NCBI GenBank assembly: GCA_050174775.1
Contig: JBFXJP010000002.1
Coordinates: forward strand, 186,001 to 250,000
Length of the DNA stretch: 64,000 nt
Direction: 5' to 3'
From: CAYPGJ01 sp050174775
GTDB taxonomy: Bacteria; Planctomycetota; Phycisphaerae; Phycisphaerales; UBA1924
The notes below the pieces were generated by a model. That model was not told where the DNA came from and made no database searches. It worked only from the letters and a program-made list of their open reading frames with translations. Positions 33,106 through 42,060 of this stretch are shown here, one piece after another; position 1 is the first letter of the stretch; each line of letters begins with the position of its first letter. A program made the position numbers and the translations under genes.

Positions 33106-34040
33106 GACGCCGCCCTCCGGGACTGTCCGCTCCGCGCCGCATCCGCAAGCAAATCGCACAACCCCGGCATCTCCAGCCCGCTCGCCCGCGCCGCCATCGG
33201 CACGAGCGAATGGTCCGTGAACCCGGGCATCGTGTTGATCTCCAGGAAATACACCCGTCCATCCTCCTTCGACAACATGAAGTCCGCACGCGAGAGCCCG
33301 CGCACCCCGATCTCCCGCGCCACCCGGAGCGCCCCCTCACGAATCTCCTCAGCAGCCCCACCCGGCAGGCTCGCCCCCACCTCGTACACCGTGTCGTTCC
33401 GCGTGTACTTCGCCTCGTAGTCGTACAACCCCTCCTTGGGTGTGATCCGGATGTGCGGCAGCGCCGCCAGCTCCCCACCCCGCTCCACCAGCCCCACCGT
33501 CAGCTCCTCACCACCCACAAACCGCTCCACCATGTACGCCTTCCCGCTCCGCGCCCCCTCCGCGCGCGCCATCTCCCACTCCGCGCTCGTGCGGCACACA
33601 AACAACCCGATCGTCGACCCCTCGAACACCGGCTTCACCACCACGGGCAACGCCAGCGGACACACCTCGTCCCGCACGTTCAGCACGCAAGACTCCGCAG
33701 TCCGCACCCCCACCCGCGCCGCGGACAGCTTGCTCCCCATCTTGTCCATCGCCATCCGCGCCGTCCGCGCGCCGCACCCCACGAACGCACGACCGTCCGC
33801 CTCGAGCAGGTCCTGCATCGGCCCCCCCTCCCCCCAGGGCCCGTGCAGCGCCGGCCAGATCACCTCACCCGGCATCCCTCGCAACTCCTGCCCGTCGATC
33901 CCCCCGATCGTCCGCTCATGCACCTCGCGCCCCGCGTCCCGCAGCGCACGCGCAATCGCCCCCGCGCTCTTCAGGCTCACCTCGCGCTCAGCGTCCGGCC
34001 CGCCCCCAAGCACCAGCACGCTCGCCTTCCGTCCGCTCAC
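33102..34040 (-). CDS. ddl: D-alanine--D-alanine ligase
   Basis: A 312-residue ATP-grasp enzyme that makes the D-Ala-D-Ala dipeptide of peptidoglycan. Family blocks seen are VLGGGPDAEREVSLKSA at the N-terminus, ALHGPWGEGG, LPVVVKPVFEGSTIGLF, the EGLYDYEAKYT omega-loop region, and FLEINTMPGFTDHSLVP with the Mg2+-binding Glu and Asn. The start is a GTG at 34040 that overlaps the murB stop (GTGA). It sits between murB and ftsQ as in classical dcw clusters. Length is within the normal range. Confidence 0.95.
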   Translation of the reverse strand: MSGRKASVLVLGGGPDAEREVSLKSAGAIARALRDAGREVHERTIGGIDGQELRGMPGEVIWPALHGPWGEGGPMQDLLEADGRAFVGCGARTARMAMDKMGSKLSAARVGVRTAESCVLNVRDEVCPLALPVVVKPVFEGSTIGLFVCRTSAEWEMARAEGARSGKAYMVERFVGGEELTVGLVERGGELAALPHIRITPKEGLYDYEAKYTRNDTVYEVGASLPGGAAEEIREGALRVAREIGVRGLSRADFMLSKEDGRVYFLEINTMPGFTDHSLVPMAARASGLEMPGLCDLLADAARSGQSRRAAS

Positions 34041-34999
34041 AGCGACGCCCTCCCGCCCGTCAACACATCAAACTCGCCCCGACGCCACACCACCACCTCC
34101 GGCTCGAGCGCGATCCCGTGCCGATCCAGCACCCGCGTGCGCACCTCGCGCATCAACGCAAGCACGTCCCCTGCCGTGCACGCCGGCTTCCCCTCCCACT
34201 GCTCCGTCACCACGAAGTTCGCGTGCCGAGGGCTCACCATCGCGCCCCCGATCTGCACGCCCTTCAGCCCCGTCTGATCCACCAGCCAGCCCGCAGGCAC
34301 GCGATGCGCATCAGGCGTCCGCATCCCCGTCCAATCGCTCGGCGCCATCGGGTTCTTCCACACGCACCCCGCCGACCTCTCCGCCATCGGCTGCGAACCC
34401 TTCTTGTACGCCATCACTTCCTTCAATCGCGCCCGCGCCTCCTCCTGCTCCTTCCCCTCCACCTCCCGCAACCCCAGCTCCACCTCCACCACGATCTCCC
34501 CCTCCAACCCCGACCGCCGATAGTCGAACCCGATCTCCTCGCGCGTCATCCACCGCGCGCTCCCGTCCCGCGCCACCACGCGCACCCTCCTCACGAACTC
34601 CGCGAAACTCCCGAACGCTCCCCCGGCGTTCATCACGCACGCCCCGCCGATGCTCGCCGGGATCCCGGCCAAGGCCTCAAGCCCCGCAAGCCCGTCGCGC
34701 ACCGTGCTCGTGATCAGCTTCATCAGGTCCGCGCCCGCCCCCACGCGCACCAACCCGCCCTCCGCGCACTCCACCCCGTCCAGCCGCGCCAGCGACACCA
34801 CCACCCCGTCCACCCCCGAATCATCCACCAGCAGGTTCGCCCCCTCACCCAGCACGCGCACCACGCGCTCCTCGCGCAGCACGGCGCTCAACTCCTCCAC
34901 GCTCCCCACCGTCACCAGCGCGTCCGCGCCGCCACCTACCCCGAACCACGTGGGGATCGCCACATTCCGTTGCACACTCGCGCGCTCCGTCGCCAACAT
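34037..34999 (-). CDS. murB: UDP-N-acetylenolpyruvoylglucosamine reductase
   Basis: A 320-residue FAD-dependent enzyme that reduces UDP-GlcNAc-enolpyruvate to UDP-MurNAc. The FAD-binding N-terminus has the FGVGGGADALV and LGEGANLLV blocks. The middle has AGIPASIGGACVMNAGGAFG. The C-terminal part shows GCVWKNP (the position of the catalytic Ser/Cys and Lys region) and HANFVV, then the ending region with Glu. I chose the ATG at 34999 over a longer frame beginning at 35026, because its first residues (LATERASVQRN) precede homology immediately. It overlaps the ddl GTG start and lies 56 bases after murC. Confidence 0.95.
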   Translation of the reverse strand: MLATERASVQRNVAIPTWFGVGGGADALVTVGSVEELSAVLREERVVRVLGEGANLLVDDSGVDGVVVSLARLDGVECAEGGLVRVGAGADLMKLITSTVRDGLAGLEALAGIPASIGGACVMNAGGAFGSFAEFVRRVRVVARDGSARWMTREEIGFDYRRSGLEGEIVVEVELGLREVEGKEQEEARARLKEVMAYKKGSQPMAERSAGCVWKNPMAPSDWTGMRTPDAHRVPAGWLVDQTGLKGVQIGGAMVSPRHANFVVTEQWEGKPACTAGDVLALMREVRTRVLDRHGIALEPEVVVWRRGEFDVLTGGRASL

Positions 35000-35055
35000 C
35001 CGTCCATCCACTCCACCCCGACACACAACCTACCACCCACGCCCGCGCGTGAGCC

Positions 35056-36519
35056 TCACCGACCCTTCCCAGCCTCCATGAAGTCCCGAGCCACCTCCCA
35101 CACCGGACCCGCGCCCATCACGGCCACCACGTCGCCCGGCCGCGCCATCCCCTCCAGCTGCTCCACGATCGCCCCGAACGGATACAGGTGCATCGCCCGC
35201 ACGCCCCGCTCCCGCAGCCGATCGACAAGGTCCGCAGCAGACACCCGCGCCTTCTCGATCTCCGAGTCCCGCACGAAGTAAATGTGCGGCACGATCACCA
35301 CGTCCGCCTGACTGAACGCCTGCGCAAACTCTTCCATCAGGAACCGAGTCCGGCTGTGCTGGTGCGGCTGGAACACGCAGATCAGCCGACCCCCACGCTC
35401 CCCGGGCCGGTGAAACTCCCGCAGCGCACGCAGCGTCGCATCGATCTCCGTCGGGTGATGCCCGTAATCGTCATACACGATCACCCCGTTCCGCTCGCCC
35501 AGCTTCTGCACCCGACGATCCACACCCCGGAACCCCTCCAGCGCCTTCTCCACTCTCCGGGGGTCCGCGCCGAGCGTCATCGCCAGCGCACACGCCAGCG
35601 CGCTGTTGAACGCCATGTGCTCACCAGGCAGCGACAGCTTCCACGACGCAGCCTCTTCGCGCCCGCGACGCAGCGTCACGCGCCGCGCCTCACGGAAGTA
35701 CGTGATCCCCCAGTCCGCCGCGGGAGAGAACCCGATCGTCTCCACCGCACACTTCACCCCGGCCGTCACCTCGCGCCGATGCGCCCCCTCATGCGCGATG
35801 ATCAGCTTCCCGCCCTCCTCAGCAGGCGCCACCAACGCGGCAAACTCCCGGAACGCCTGCACCACGGCGTCCAGCGACCCGTAGATGTCCAGATGGTCCG
35901 CCTCCACCGACGAGATCGACGCGATCTTCGGCCGGTAGTTGTGAAAGCTCCGGTTGAACTCACACGCCTCAGCCAGAATCACGCCCGCCGCCCCCTCCAT
36001 CGGACCCGTCGGAACCTTCTCACTGCCCAGCCGGAACCCCGCCCCAGTCTTGCCATCTTCTGACAGCTGCGCGCACGTCGCGCCCACGATCACCGTGGGG
36101 TCCAGCCCCGCCTCGCGCAGCGCCACCCCCAGCATCGCCGTCGTCGTGCTCTTCCCGTGCGTCCCGGCGATCGCAACCCCCGTCGTTCCCCACATGCACC
36201 GCCCCAGCGCCTCGGCGTACCCGATCACCTCCACCCCCCGACGCACCGCCTCCACCATCTGCCCGTTGTCCGGCTTGATCGCCGCCGACGCCACCACCAC
36301 GTCCACGTCCTCAGGCAGACACTCCGCAGTCTGCTCGAACCCCACCTCGATCCCCTCGCGCTTCAGCCCCTCCGTGAACGGCGACGGGTACGCGTCTGAC
36401 CCCCGAACGATCGCCCCCCTCCCGCGCAGCATCCGCGCCAGCCCAGACATCCCGCACCCCCCGATCCCGATCAAATAACACCGCTTCCCCCGAACAGCCC
36501 ACATCTCATCCGTCCTCAT
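35056..36519 (-). CDS. murC: UDP-N-acetylmuramate--L-alanine ligase
   Basis: A 487-residue Mur ligase that adds L-Ala to UDP-MurNAc. Domain 1 has GIGGCGMSGLARML (Rossmann, UDP binding). Domain 2 has the ATP loop AGTHGKSTTTAM and the EACEFNRSF and SVEADHLDIYG metal-binding segments. Domain 3 has YDDYGHHPTEI and FQPHQHSRT. I chose the ATG at 36519, with a GAAGG-type ribosome site just before it and an N-terminus beginning next to the first strand. An ATG at 36558 adds 13 residues and is possible. It heads the minus-strand murC-murB-ddl-ftsQ group and diverges from the Nudix gene by 123 bases. Confidence 0.95.
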   Translation of the reverse strand: MRTDEMWAVRGKRCYLIGIGGCGMSGLARMLRGRGAIVRGSDAYPSPFTEGLKREGIEVGFEQTAECLPEDVDVVVASAAIKPDNGQMVEAVRRGVEVIGYAEALGRCMWGTTGVAIAGTHGKSTTTAMLGVALREAGLDPTVIVGATCAQLSEDGKTGAGFRLGSEKVPTGPMEGAAGVILAEACEFNRSFHNYRPKIASISSVEADHLDIYGSLDAVVQAFREFAALVAPAEEGGKLIIAHEGAHRREVTAGVKCAVETIGFSPAADWGITYFREARRVTLRRGREEAASWKLSLPGEHMAFNSALACALAMTLGADPRRVEKALEGFRGVDRRVQKLGERNGVIVYDDYGHHPTEIDATLRALREFHRPGERGGRLICVFQPHQHSRTRFLMEEFAQAFSQADVVIVPHIYFVRDSEIEKARVSAADLVDRLRERGVRAMHLYPFGAIVEQLEGMARPGDVVAVMGAGPVWEVARDFMEAGKGR

Positions 36520-36642
36520 GTCCGCCTTCGTGCCCACAGCGCTGCTCACCGGTGTCATTGTCCAAAGGGTATCGGCTCCCCGCGCACCTCTTGCGCAGAA
36601 AACCCCTTCCACGACGCCCTTCCCGCTATTCTCTCTCCCCTC

Positions 36643-37179
36643 ATGCCCACACCCACCCCAGATCCGAACTCCCTCCCCTACAAGATCGCCGTCCTCTGCG
36701 ACCTCCGCGATGAGCAAGGCCGCATCCTCCTCCTCCGCCGAAAGAAAGCCCCCAACCAGGGCCTCTGCTCCCCCATCGGCGGGAAACTCGATCTCCATAC
36801 CGGCGAATCACCCACACAATGCGCCCAACGGGAGATCCTCGAAGAAGCCGGCATCCACGTCCCCCTCGACCGCATCCGACTCGTCGGCATGATCTCCGAG
36901 CGCGCCTTCGAGCACGCCGGACACTGGCTCATCTTCTGGTTCCGCGTCCTGGGCAACGTCACCGTCCCCGCCCAGACCATCCGCGAGGGCGACCTCGAGT
37001 GGCACGACCCCGCGCACATCGAGTCCCTCCCCCTCCCCGACACCGACCGACGAATCATCTGGCCCGCCGTGAAGTCACACGAGTCGCCCGACGGCCACAC
37101 CGGCTTCTTCGCCCTCCACATCGACTGCTCCACCGACAAACTCACCTGGTCACTCGAGCAGTCCCTCCCGGCGCGCTGA
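36643..37179 (+). CDS. Nudix hydrolase
   Basis: A 178-residue hydrolase of nucleoside diphosphate-linked compounds. The Nudix box reads GGKLDLHTGESPTQCAQREI followed by LEEAGI. The REUxEExGU half is canonical, while the segment between the first Gly and the first Glu is two residues longer than in the MutT consensus. The N-terminal strand KIAVLCDLRDEQGRILLLRRK and a C-terminal tail with several acidic residues are typical of 8-oxo-dGTP diphosphatase-like members. The substrate cannot be fixed. It diverges from murC and precedes the NfeD gene by 53 bases. Confidence 0.85.
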   Translation: MPTPTPDPNSLPYKIAVLCDLRDEQGRILLLRRKKAPNQGLCSPIGGKLDLHTGESPTQCAQREILEEAGIHVPLDRIRLVGMISERAFEHAGHWLIFWFRVLGNVTVPAQTIREGDLEWHDPAHIESLPLPDTDRRIIWPAVKSHESPDGHTGFFALHIDCSTDKLTWSLEQSLPAR

Positions 37180-37232
37180 TCCCCGAACACCCACCGGCCC
37201 GCCCCAGCCCCCCATCTATACTCCGTGCGCAC

Positions 37233-39002
37233 ATGCGCGCACCCGCTCTCCACATTCCGTTCCCACGCGCACGACACAACCCCCTCCTTGCGCTCTCCCT
37301 TCTCCTCTGCGCCATCCTCACCGCCCTCGCGCCCGCCGCCCCCGAAACCACCACCTCCCCGGCCCCCGCCGTCCCCGCGGCACGCGCCGCATCCAACGTC
37401 GTCATCATCACCATCGACGAACCCATCACCAGTATCACCGCCTACTCCGTCAAACGACGCATCGCCGCGGCCGAACGACTCAGCGCCGACGCCATCGTCT
37501 TCGAACTCAACACCCCCGGCGGGGAAGTCGGCGCCGTCCTCGAAATCTGCGACGCCATCAAAAACTCCCCCATCCCCAACACCGTCGCCTGGGTCAACAC
37601 ACAGGCCTACTCCGGCGGCGCCATCATCGCGCTCGCCTGCCGCGAAACCGTCGTCGCCGAATACGCCTCCATGGGCGACGCAGCCCCCATCGCAGCCCTC
37701 CCAGGCCTGGGCCTCCAATCCCTCCCCGAAACCGAACGACAAAAAATCCTCGCACCACTCATCGCCGAAGTCGTCGACTCCGCCCGCCGACGCGGCTACG
37801 ACGAAAAACTCGTCCAGGCCTTCCTCTCCCTCGGCGTCGAGCTCTGGCTCCTCGAAAACACCCTCACCGGCGAACGACTCTTCGCCGACGAAGCCGAATA
37901 CCGCCGCATCTTCAAATCCGATCCGCCCCGCACCCGCGCGCGCATCTCCTCAGGCGCCTCCAAAGCCAAGCCCTCCCCTTCCTCCACATCCCCCGCGCCC
38001 TCCGACTCCCCCGAGTTCCAGCCCGCCGTCCCCAACATCGATCCCAAGCTCGCGCGACAGATCGACATGGGCATCGACAAGCCCTCCGAACGACCAGACA
38101 CCTCCTCCATCAACGCGGCCGACTGGCGCTACGTCGAATACGTCTCCGACGGCACCACGCTCCTCGTCCTCAAGTCCGACGACCTCAAACGCTACGGCCT
38201 CGCAGCACACACCGTCCGCAACGACAGCGAACTCCGCGCCTACTTCGGCGCCACCACCCTTGAGCGCCTCTCCATCTCCTGGTCCGAACGCGCCGTCACC
38301 CTCCTCTCCTCCATCTACGTCAAAGGCGCGCTCGTCGCCATCTTCCTCATCGCCCTCTTCATCGAACTCATGGCCCCAGGTATCGGCGTCGCAGGTCTCG
38401 TCGCCGGCGCCTGCGTCCTCGCCCTCGTCGCGCCACCCATGCTCATCGGCGCCGCCGCATGGTGGCCCGTCGCCGCCATCTTCCTCGGCATCGTCCTCAT
38501 CCTCACCGAACTCCTCGCCTTCCCCGGCCTCGTCGTCTTCGCCGCCACCGGCGTCATCTCCCTCTTCGCAGGCCTCGTCGGCGCCGTCGTCAACGGACCC
38601 ACCTCCGCCTCCTCCGCGCAGATCGTCCAGGCCCTCGCCATCGTCCTCCTCGCCTTCTTCGTCGCCTCCATCGCCATGTACTTCATCGGCAAGGCCTACG
38701 GCTCCTTCCCCGTCCTCAACCGACTCATCCTCCAACCCGCGCACGACGACGAACCCGACGGCCCCTCCCTCGCGCACGACAACGACCCCCACCCCGTCGT
38801 CCACCTCCACGACCTCGGCCTCGCCACCAACGACCTCCGCCCCGCCGGCACCGCCGAATTCAACGGCAAACTCGTCGACGTCGTCTCCGACACCGGCTTC
38901 ATCCCCGCGAACACACCCGTCCGCGTCATCAGCGCCACCCGCTTCCGCGTCGCCGTCGAGCCCGCACGCGAGCCCTCCTCGAGCACGGAGACGCACGCAT
39001 GA
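37233..39002 (+). CDS. NfeD family membrane-bound serine protease (long form)
   Basis: A 589-residue protein in three parts. The first is a signal anchor (NPLLALSLLLCAILTALAPAA). The second is a ClpP/SppA-like serine protease domain at about 50-230 (IVFELNTPGGEVGAVLEICDAI, then the NTQAYSGGAIIALAC nucleophile region and ASMGDAAPI). The third is four to five transmembrane helices and a soluble OB-fold domain at the end (FNGKLVDVVSDTGFIPANTPVRVI). A Ser/Pro-rich linker lies at about 230-270. NfeD proteases of this kind work with flotillin-like proteins in membrane quality control. The start ATG is at 37233. The stop overlaps the next ATG (ATGA), and FloA follows. Confidence 0.9.
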   Translation: MRAPALHIPFPRARHNPLLALSLLLCAILTALAPAAPETTTSPAPAVPAARAASNVVIITIDEPITSITAYSVKRRIAAAERLSADAIVFELNTPGGEVGAVLEICDAIKNSPIPNTVAWVNTQAYSGGAIIALACRETVVAEYASMGDAAPIAALPGLGLQSLPETERQKILAPLIAEVVDSARRRGYDEKLVQAFLSLGVELWLLENTLTGERLFADEAEYRRIFKSDPPRTRARISSGASKAKPSPSSTSPAPSDSPEFQPAVPNIDPKLARQIDMGIDKPSERPDTSSINAADWRYVEYVSDGTTLLVLKSDDLKRYGLAAHTVRNDSELRAYFGATTLERLSISWSERAVTLLSSIYVKGALVAIFLIALFIELMAPGIGVAGLVAGACVLALVAPPMLIGAAAWWPVAAIFLGIVLILTELLAFPGLVVFAATGVISLFAGLVGAVVNGPTSASSAQIVQALAIVLLAFFVASIAMYFIGKAYGSFPVLNRLILQPAHDDEPDGPSLAHDNDPHPVVHLHDLGLATNDLRPAGTAEFNGKLVDVVSDTGFIPANTPVRVISATRFRVAVEPAREPSSSTETHA

Positions 39003-39490
39003 ACGAGCCCGGACTCTGGTGGGGCATCGGCCTCTTCGCCGCCGCGCTCGCCGTCGCCTTCCTCGAACTCCTCATCCCCTCCGCGGGAATCCTCACCATC
39101 CTCTCCGGCGCCCTCGCCATCGCCGGCGTCGTCGCCTTCTGGTCCGTCTCACCCCTCTGGGGCGTCATCTCCCTCCTCGCACTCGTCATCATCGTCCCCC
39201 TCCTCGTCGCCTTCCTCCTCCGCATCTACCCCGACACCCCCATCGGCCGACGCATGATCCTCTCCTCCGACGACGACCCCGACGCAGCCCCCCCAACCCC
39301 GGACTCACCGCACGCCGCGCTCCTGGGCCTCACCGGCGAAGCCATCTCCGAACTCCGTCCCGTCGGCATGATCCGCGTCGACGGCCAACGCCTCGAAGCC
39401 CTCTCCGAGCAAGGCGTCATCGACATCGGCGCACGCGTCCGCATCACCGCCGTCGAAGGCACGCGCATCCGCGTCCGACGCATCGAGTAG
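38999..39490 (+). CDS. NfeD family protein (short form)
   Basis: A 163-residue protein made of two to three transmembrane helices (GLFAAALAVAFLELLIPSAGILTILSGAL; LLALVIIVPLLVAFLL) and a C-terminal OB-fold domain (LLGLTGEAISELRPVGMIRVDGQRLEALSEQG). It lacks the protease domain, as in NfeD1b-type short proteins. It overlaps the preceding NfeD gene by four bases and lies 94 bases ahead of floA. The three genes form the classical nfeD-floA module thought to act on membrane microdomains. Confidence 0.9.
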   Translation: MNEPGLWWGIGLFAAALAVAFLELLIPSAGILTILSGALAIAGVVAFWSVSPLWGVISLLALVIIVPLLVAFLLRIYPDTPIGRRMILSSDDDPDAAPPTPDSPHAALLGLTGEAISELRPVGMIRVDGQRLEALSEQGVIDIGARVRITAVEGTRIRVRRIE

Positions 39491-39584
39491 CCGCGCACGC
39501 ACCCCGTCCCACCCCACCCGCTACCATGTCCGTCTCACGCCGCACATCACTCCCGCGGCAACGCAAGCGAGAGACAATCGATCC

Positions 39585-40601
39585 ATGTCCAACCCAATCC
39601 TCATCGGCATCCTCATCGTCGTCGGGCTCTTCGCCCTCATCGTCCTCATCGTCATCGCGCAATTCATGGCCCTCTGGGTCCAGGCCCTCTTCTCCGGCGC
39701 CAAGGTCGCACTCTTCGACCTCATCGGCATGCGCCTCCGAAAGGTCGACGCCCGCACCATCGTCTACGGCCGCATCCGCGCCGTGAAGGCCAACCTCGAC
39801 ATCTCCACCAAGCAACTCGAAACCCACTACCTGGCCGGCGGACGCGTCCCCTCCGTCATCAACGCCATGATCGCCGCCGACCGCGCACACCTGAACCTCG
39901 ACTTCAACACCGCCTGCGCCATCGACCTCGCGGGCCGCGACATCCTCGAAGCCGTCCAGACCTCCGTGAACCCCAAGGTCATCGACTGCCCCAACGCCGC
40001 ACAAGGCCGCTCCACCATCGACGCCGTCGCCAAAGACGGCATCCAGCTCAAGGTCAAGGCCCGCGTCACCGTCCGCGCCAACATCGAGCGACTCATCGGT
40101 GGCGCCACCGAGGAAACCATCGTCGCCCGCGTTGGCGAAGGCATCGTCTCCACCATCGGCTCCGCCGAGTCCCACAAGGCCGTGCTCGAGAACCCCGACC
40201 TCATCTCCAAGACCGTCCTCAAGAAAGGCCTCGACGCCGGCACCGCCTTCGAAATCCTCTCCATCGACATCGCCGACGTCGACGTCGGGCAGAACATCGG
40301 CGCCATCATCCAGGCCGACCAGGCCGAGGCCGACAAGAAGCGCTTCCAGGCCGAAGCCGAAAAGCGCCGTGCCCTCGCCCTCGCCGTCGAGCAGGAAAAC
40401 AAGGCCAAGATCCACGAGAACCGCGCGCTCGTCGTCCTCGCCGAAGCCGAAGTCCCCAAAGCCATCTCCGACGCCTTCCGCAAGGGCAACCTCGGCGTCA
40501 TGGACTTCTACCGCCTCAAGAACCTCCAGTCCGACACCGACATGCGCTCCTCCATCGCCACCGGCAACCCGCCCACCTCAACCCCGCCCGCCGGCCACTA
40601 A
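39585..40601 (+). CDS. floA: Flotillin-like protein FloA
   Basis: A 338-residue SPFH-family protein with one N-terminal hydrophobic segment (LIGILIVVGLFALIVLIVIAQF) that inserts into the membrane. It has the UPF0365/FloA core (LIGMRLRKVDARTIVYGRIRAVKA, IDLAGRDILEAVQTSVNPKVIDC, a GATEETIVARVGEGIV block) and a C-terminal coiled coil rich in Glu, Ala and Lys (QADQAEADKKRFQAEAEKRR). It is expected to form oligomeric scaffolds with NfeD. Length is normal. A terminator follows at 40638-40664. Confidence 0.96.
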   Translation: MSNPILIGILIVVGLFALIVLIVIAQFMALWVQALFSGAKVALFDLIGMRLRKVDARTIVYGRIRAVKANLDISTKQLETHYLAGGRVPSVINAMIAADRAHLNLDFNTACAIDLAGRDILEAVQTSVNPKVIDCPNAAQGRSTIDAVAKDGIQLKVKARVTVRANIERLIGGATEETIVARVGEGIVSTIGSAESHKAVLENPDLISKTVLKKGLDAGTAFEILSIDIADVDVGQNIGAIIQADQAEADKKRFQAEAEKRRALALAVEQENKAKIHENRALVVLAEAEVPKAISDAFRKGNLGVMDFYRLKNLQSDTDMRSSIATGNPPTSTPPAGH

Positions 40602-40637
40602 CCCACCACAACGCACACCCCGCGCACGAATCCACAC

Positions 40638-40664
40638 AGCGAAGGGCCCCGCCCTTCGCTTTTT
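40638..40664 (+). terminator. Rho-independent terminator after floA
   Basis: AGCGAAGGG (40638-40646) and CCCTTCGCT (40652-40660) form a perfect 9-bp stem with a 5-base loop, followed by a T-run to 40664. It ends the nfeD-floA transcript 37 bases after the floA stop. Confidence 0.9.
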
Positions 40665-40721
40665 CATTTGGCCCTGCGCCACCCCCCCCAGTACCCTCCA
40701 AGGAACTCGGAGGGTTGCCCC

Positions 40722-41834
40722 ATGAAACTCGCGATCTCCACGCTCCCCGCGCTCGCGCTCCTCATCAGCGCCGCGCACGCGGGATCACCCGCGCGACCCA
40801 AGTCCTGGGTCTTCCTCGCGCCCACCCCATACGCCGTCTCCTCCGCCGCGGCCGCATACGACCCCGCGCGCGACCGCATCGTCCTCTTCGGCGGAATCAA
40901 CGCCTTCTGCGGCACGTGGGAGTTCGACGGCGCCGCATGGTCCTGCATCTCCTCCTCGGCCCCCGAAACACTCGTCGCGCCGCGCATGACCTTCGACCCC
41001 AACCAGCAGCGCGTCCTCCTCTACGGCGGCCGCTCCACACCCTTCCTCACCTCAGCGATGCGCGCCTGGAACGGCGCATCCTGGCAATCCTTCGTCACGC
41101 CCAACCCGCCCGACCGATTCATGCACACCATGACCTGGGACGACGCCCGAAACCGCGCCGTCGTCATCGGTGGTCAGGCCGCCAGCGCCACCGGCATCCT
41201 CTCCTCCACCACGTGGGAATGGAGCGGCGCCGCGTGGTCCTCCACCCCGCCCCTCTCCGCGCCACCCGAGCGCTACGCCGCCTCAATGGCCTACGACGCC
41301 TCCCGCCAACGCACCGTCCTCTACGGCGGTCAGGATTTCTCTCAACCACTCACCGACACGTGGGAGCGCAGCGGCAACACCTGGACTCACATCCCCGTCT
41401 CCCCGCCGCCGCAAGCCGTCAACGCCGCGATGACCTACGCGGCCGCGCGCGAACGCATCATCATCCACGGCGGCACGCTCCCGCAGGGCGGCTTCATCAA
41501 CCAAACCTGGATGTACGACGGCGCCGCATGGTCCCTCCTCACCGACAAGGGCCCCCAGGCCGCGCTCACCATCCTCACCTACGACTCCACGCGCCGACGC
41601 TCCATCCTCCTCGCCTACGGCCCCGGACAAAACGCCGGAACCTGGGCCCTCCCCGACTGCCCCGGCGACGCGAACGCCGACGGCGCCGTCAACTTCGCAG
41701 ACCTCAACCACATCCTCTCCGGCTTCGGCGCGCCCGCCTCCCTCGGACAACCCGGCGACCTCGACGGCGACGGCGCCATCACCTTCACCGACCTCAACCA
41801 GGTCCTCTCCTCCTTCGGCGCCACAGGCTGCTGA
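40722..41834 (+). CDS. Exported Kelch-type beta-propeller with dockerin-like C-terminus
   Basis: A 370-residue protein with a signal peptide (KLAISTLPALALLISAAHA). Residues about 35-315 contain five to six Kelch-like blades, each with a YDPARDRIVLFGG-type strand and a W-containing strand (TWEFDGAAWS, TWEWSGAAWS, TWERSGNTWT, TWMYDGAAWS). The last ~65 residues hold two EF-hand-like loops, GDANADGAVNFADLNHIL and GDLDGDGAITFTDLNQVL, the dockerin-I-like layout common in planctomycete exported proteins. The propeller may bind glycans or proteins. No cohesin was seen, so the dockerin-like tail may be a sorting or Ca2+-binding unit. The ATG at 40722 begins right at the signal peptide. Confidence 0.8.
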   Translation: MKLAISTLPALALLISAAHAGSPARPKSWVFLAPTPYAVSSAAAAYDPARDRIVLFGGINAFCGTWEFDGAAWSCISSSAPETLVAPRMTFDPNQQRVLLYGGRSTPFLTSAMRAWNGASWQSFVTPNPPDRFMHTMTWDDARNRAVVIGGQAASATGILSSTTWEWSGAAWSSTPPLSAPPERYAASMAYDASRQRTVLYGGQDFSQPLTDTWERSGNTWTHIPVSPPPQAVNAAMTYAAARERIIIHGGTLPQGGFINQTWMYDGAAWSLLTDKGPQAALTILTYDSTRRRSILLAYGPGQNAGTWALPDCPGDANADGAVNFADLNHILSGFGAPASLGQPGDLDGDGAITFTDLNQVLSSFGATGC

Positions 41835-41880
41835 TCCCCCGCGCCGCGCGCCTCTTCACACACCGCCGCAAACCCCCCTC

Positions 41881-41905
41881 ACCCGCGTGCAAACGCGGGT
41901 TTTTT
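41881..41905 (+). terminator. Rho-independent terminator of the Kelch-dockerin gene
   Basis: ACCCGCG (41881-41887) and CGCGGGT (41894-41900) form a perfect 7-bp stem with a 6-base loop, followed by a T-run to 41905. It ends the gene upstream, 47 bases past its stop. Confidence 0.9.
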
Positions 41906-42060
41906 CTCGCGGGCCCACTATGACCGCAACTTCATCTTGAAGTCACGACGCATTCACCCCGACCCCCCAACATTCCCACGTCAACGCAACCGCGACCGTC
42001 GCCGTACGACGCTCGCACTGCCCGACGCACCAGCGCCGCGCAGAACACGGAAACACACAC

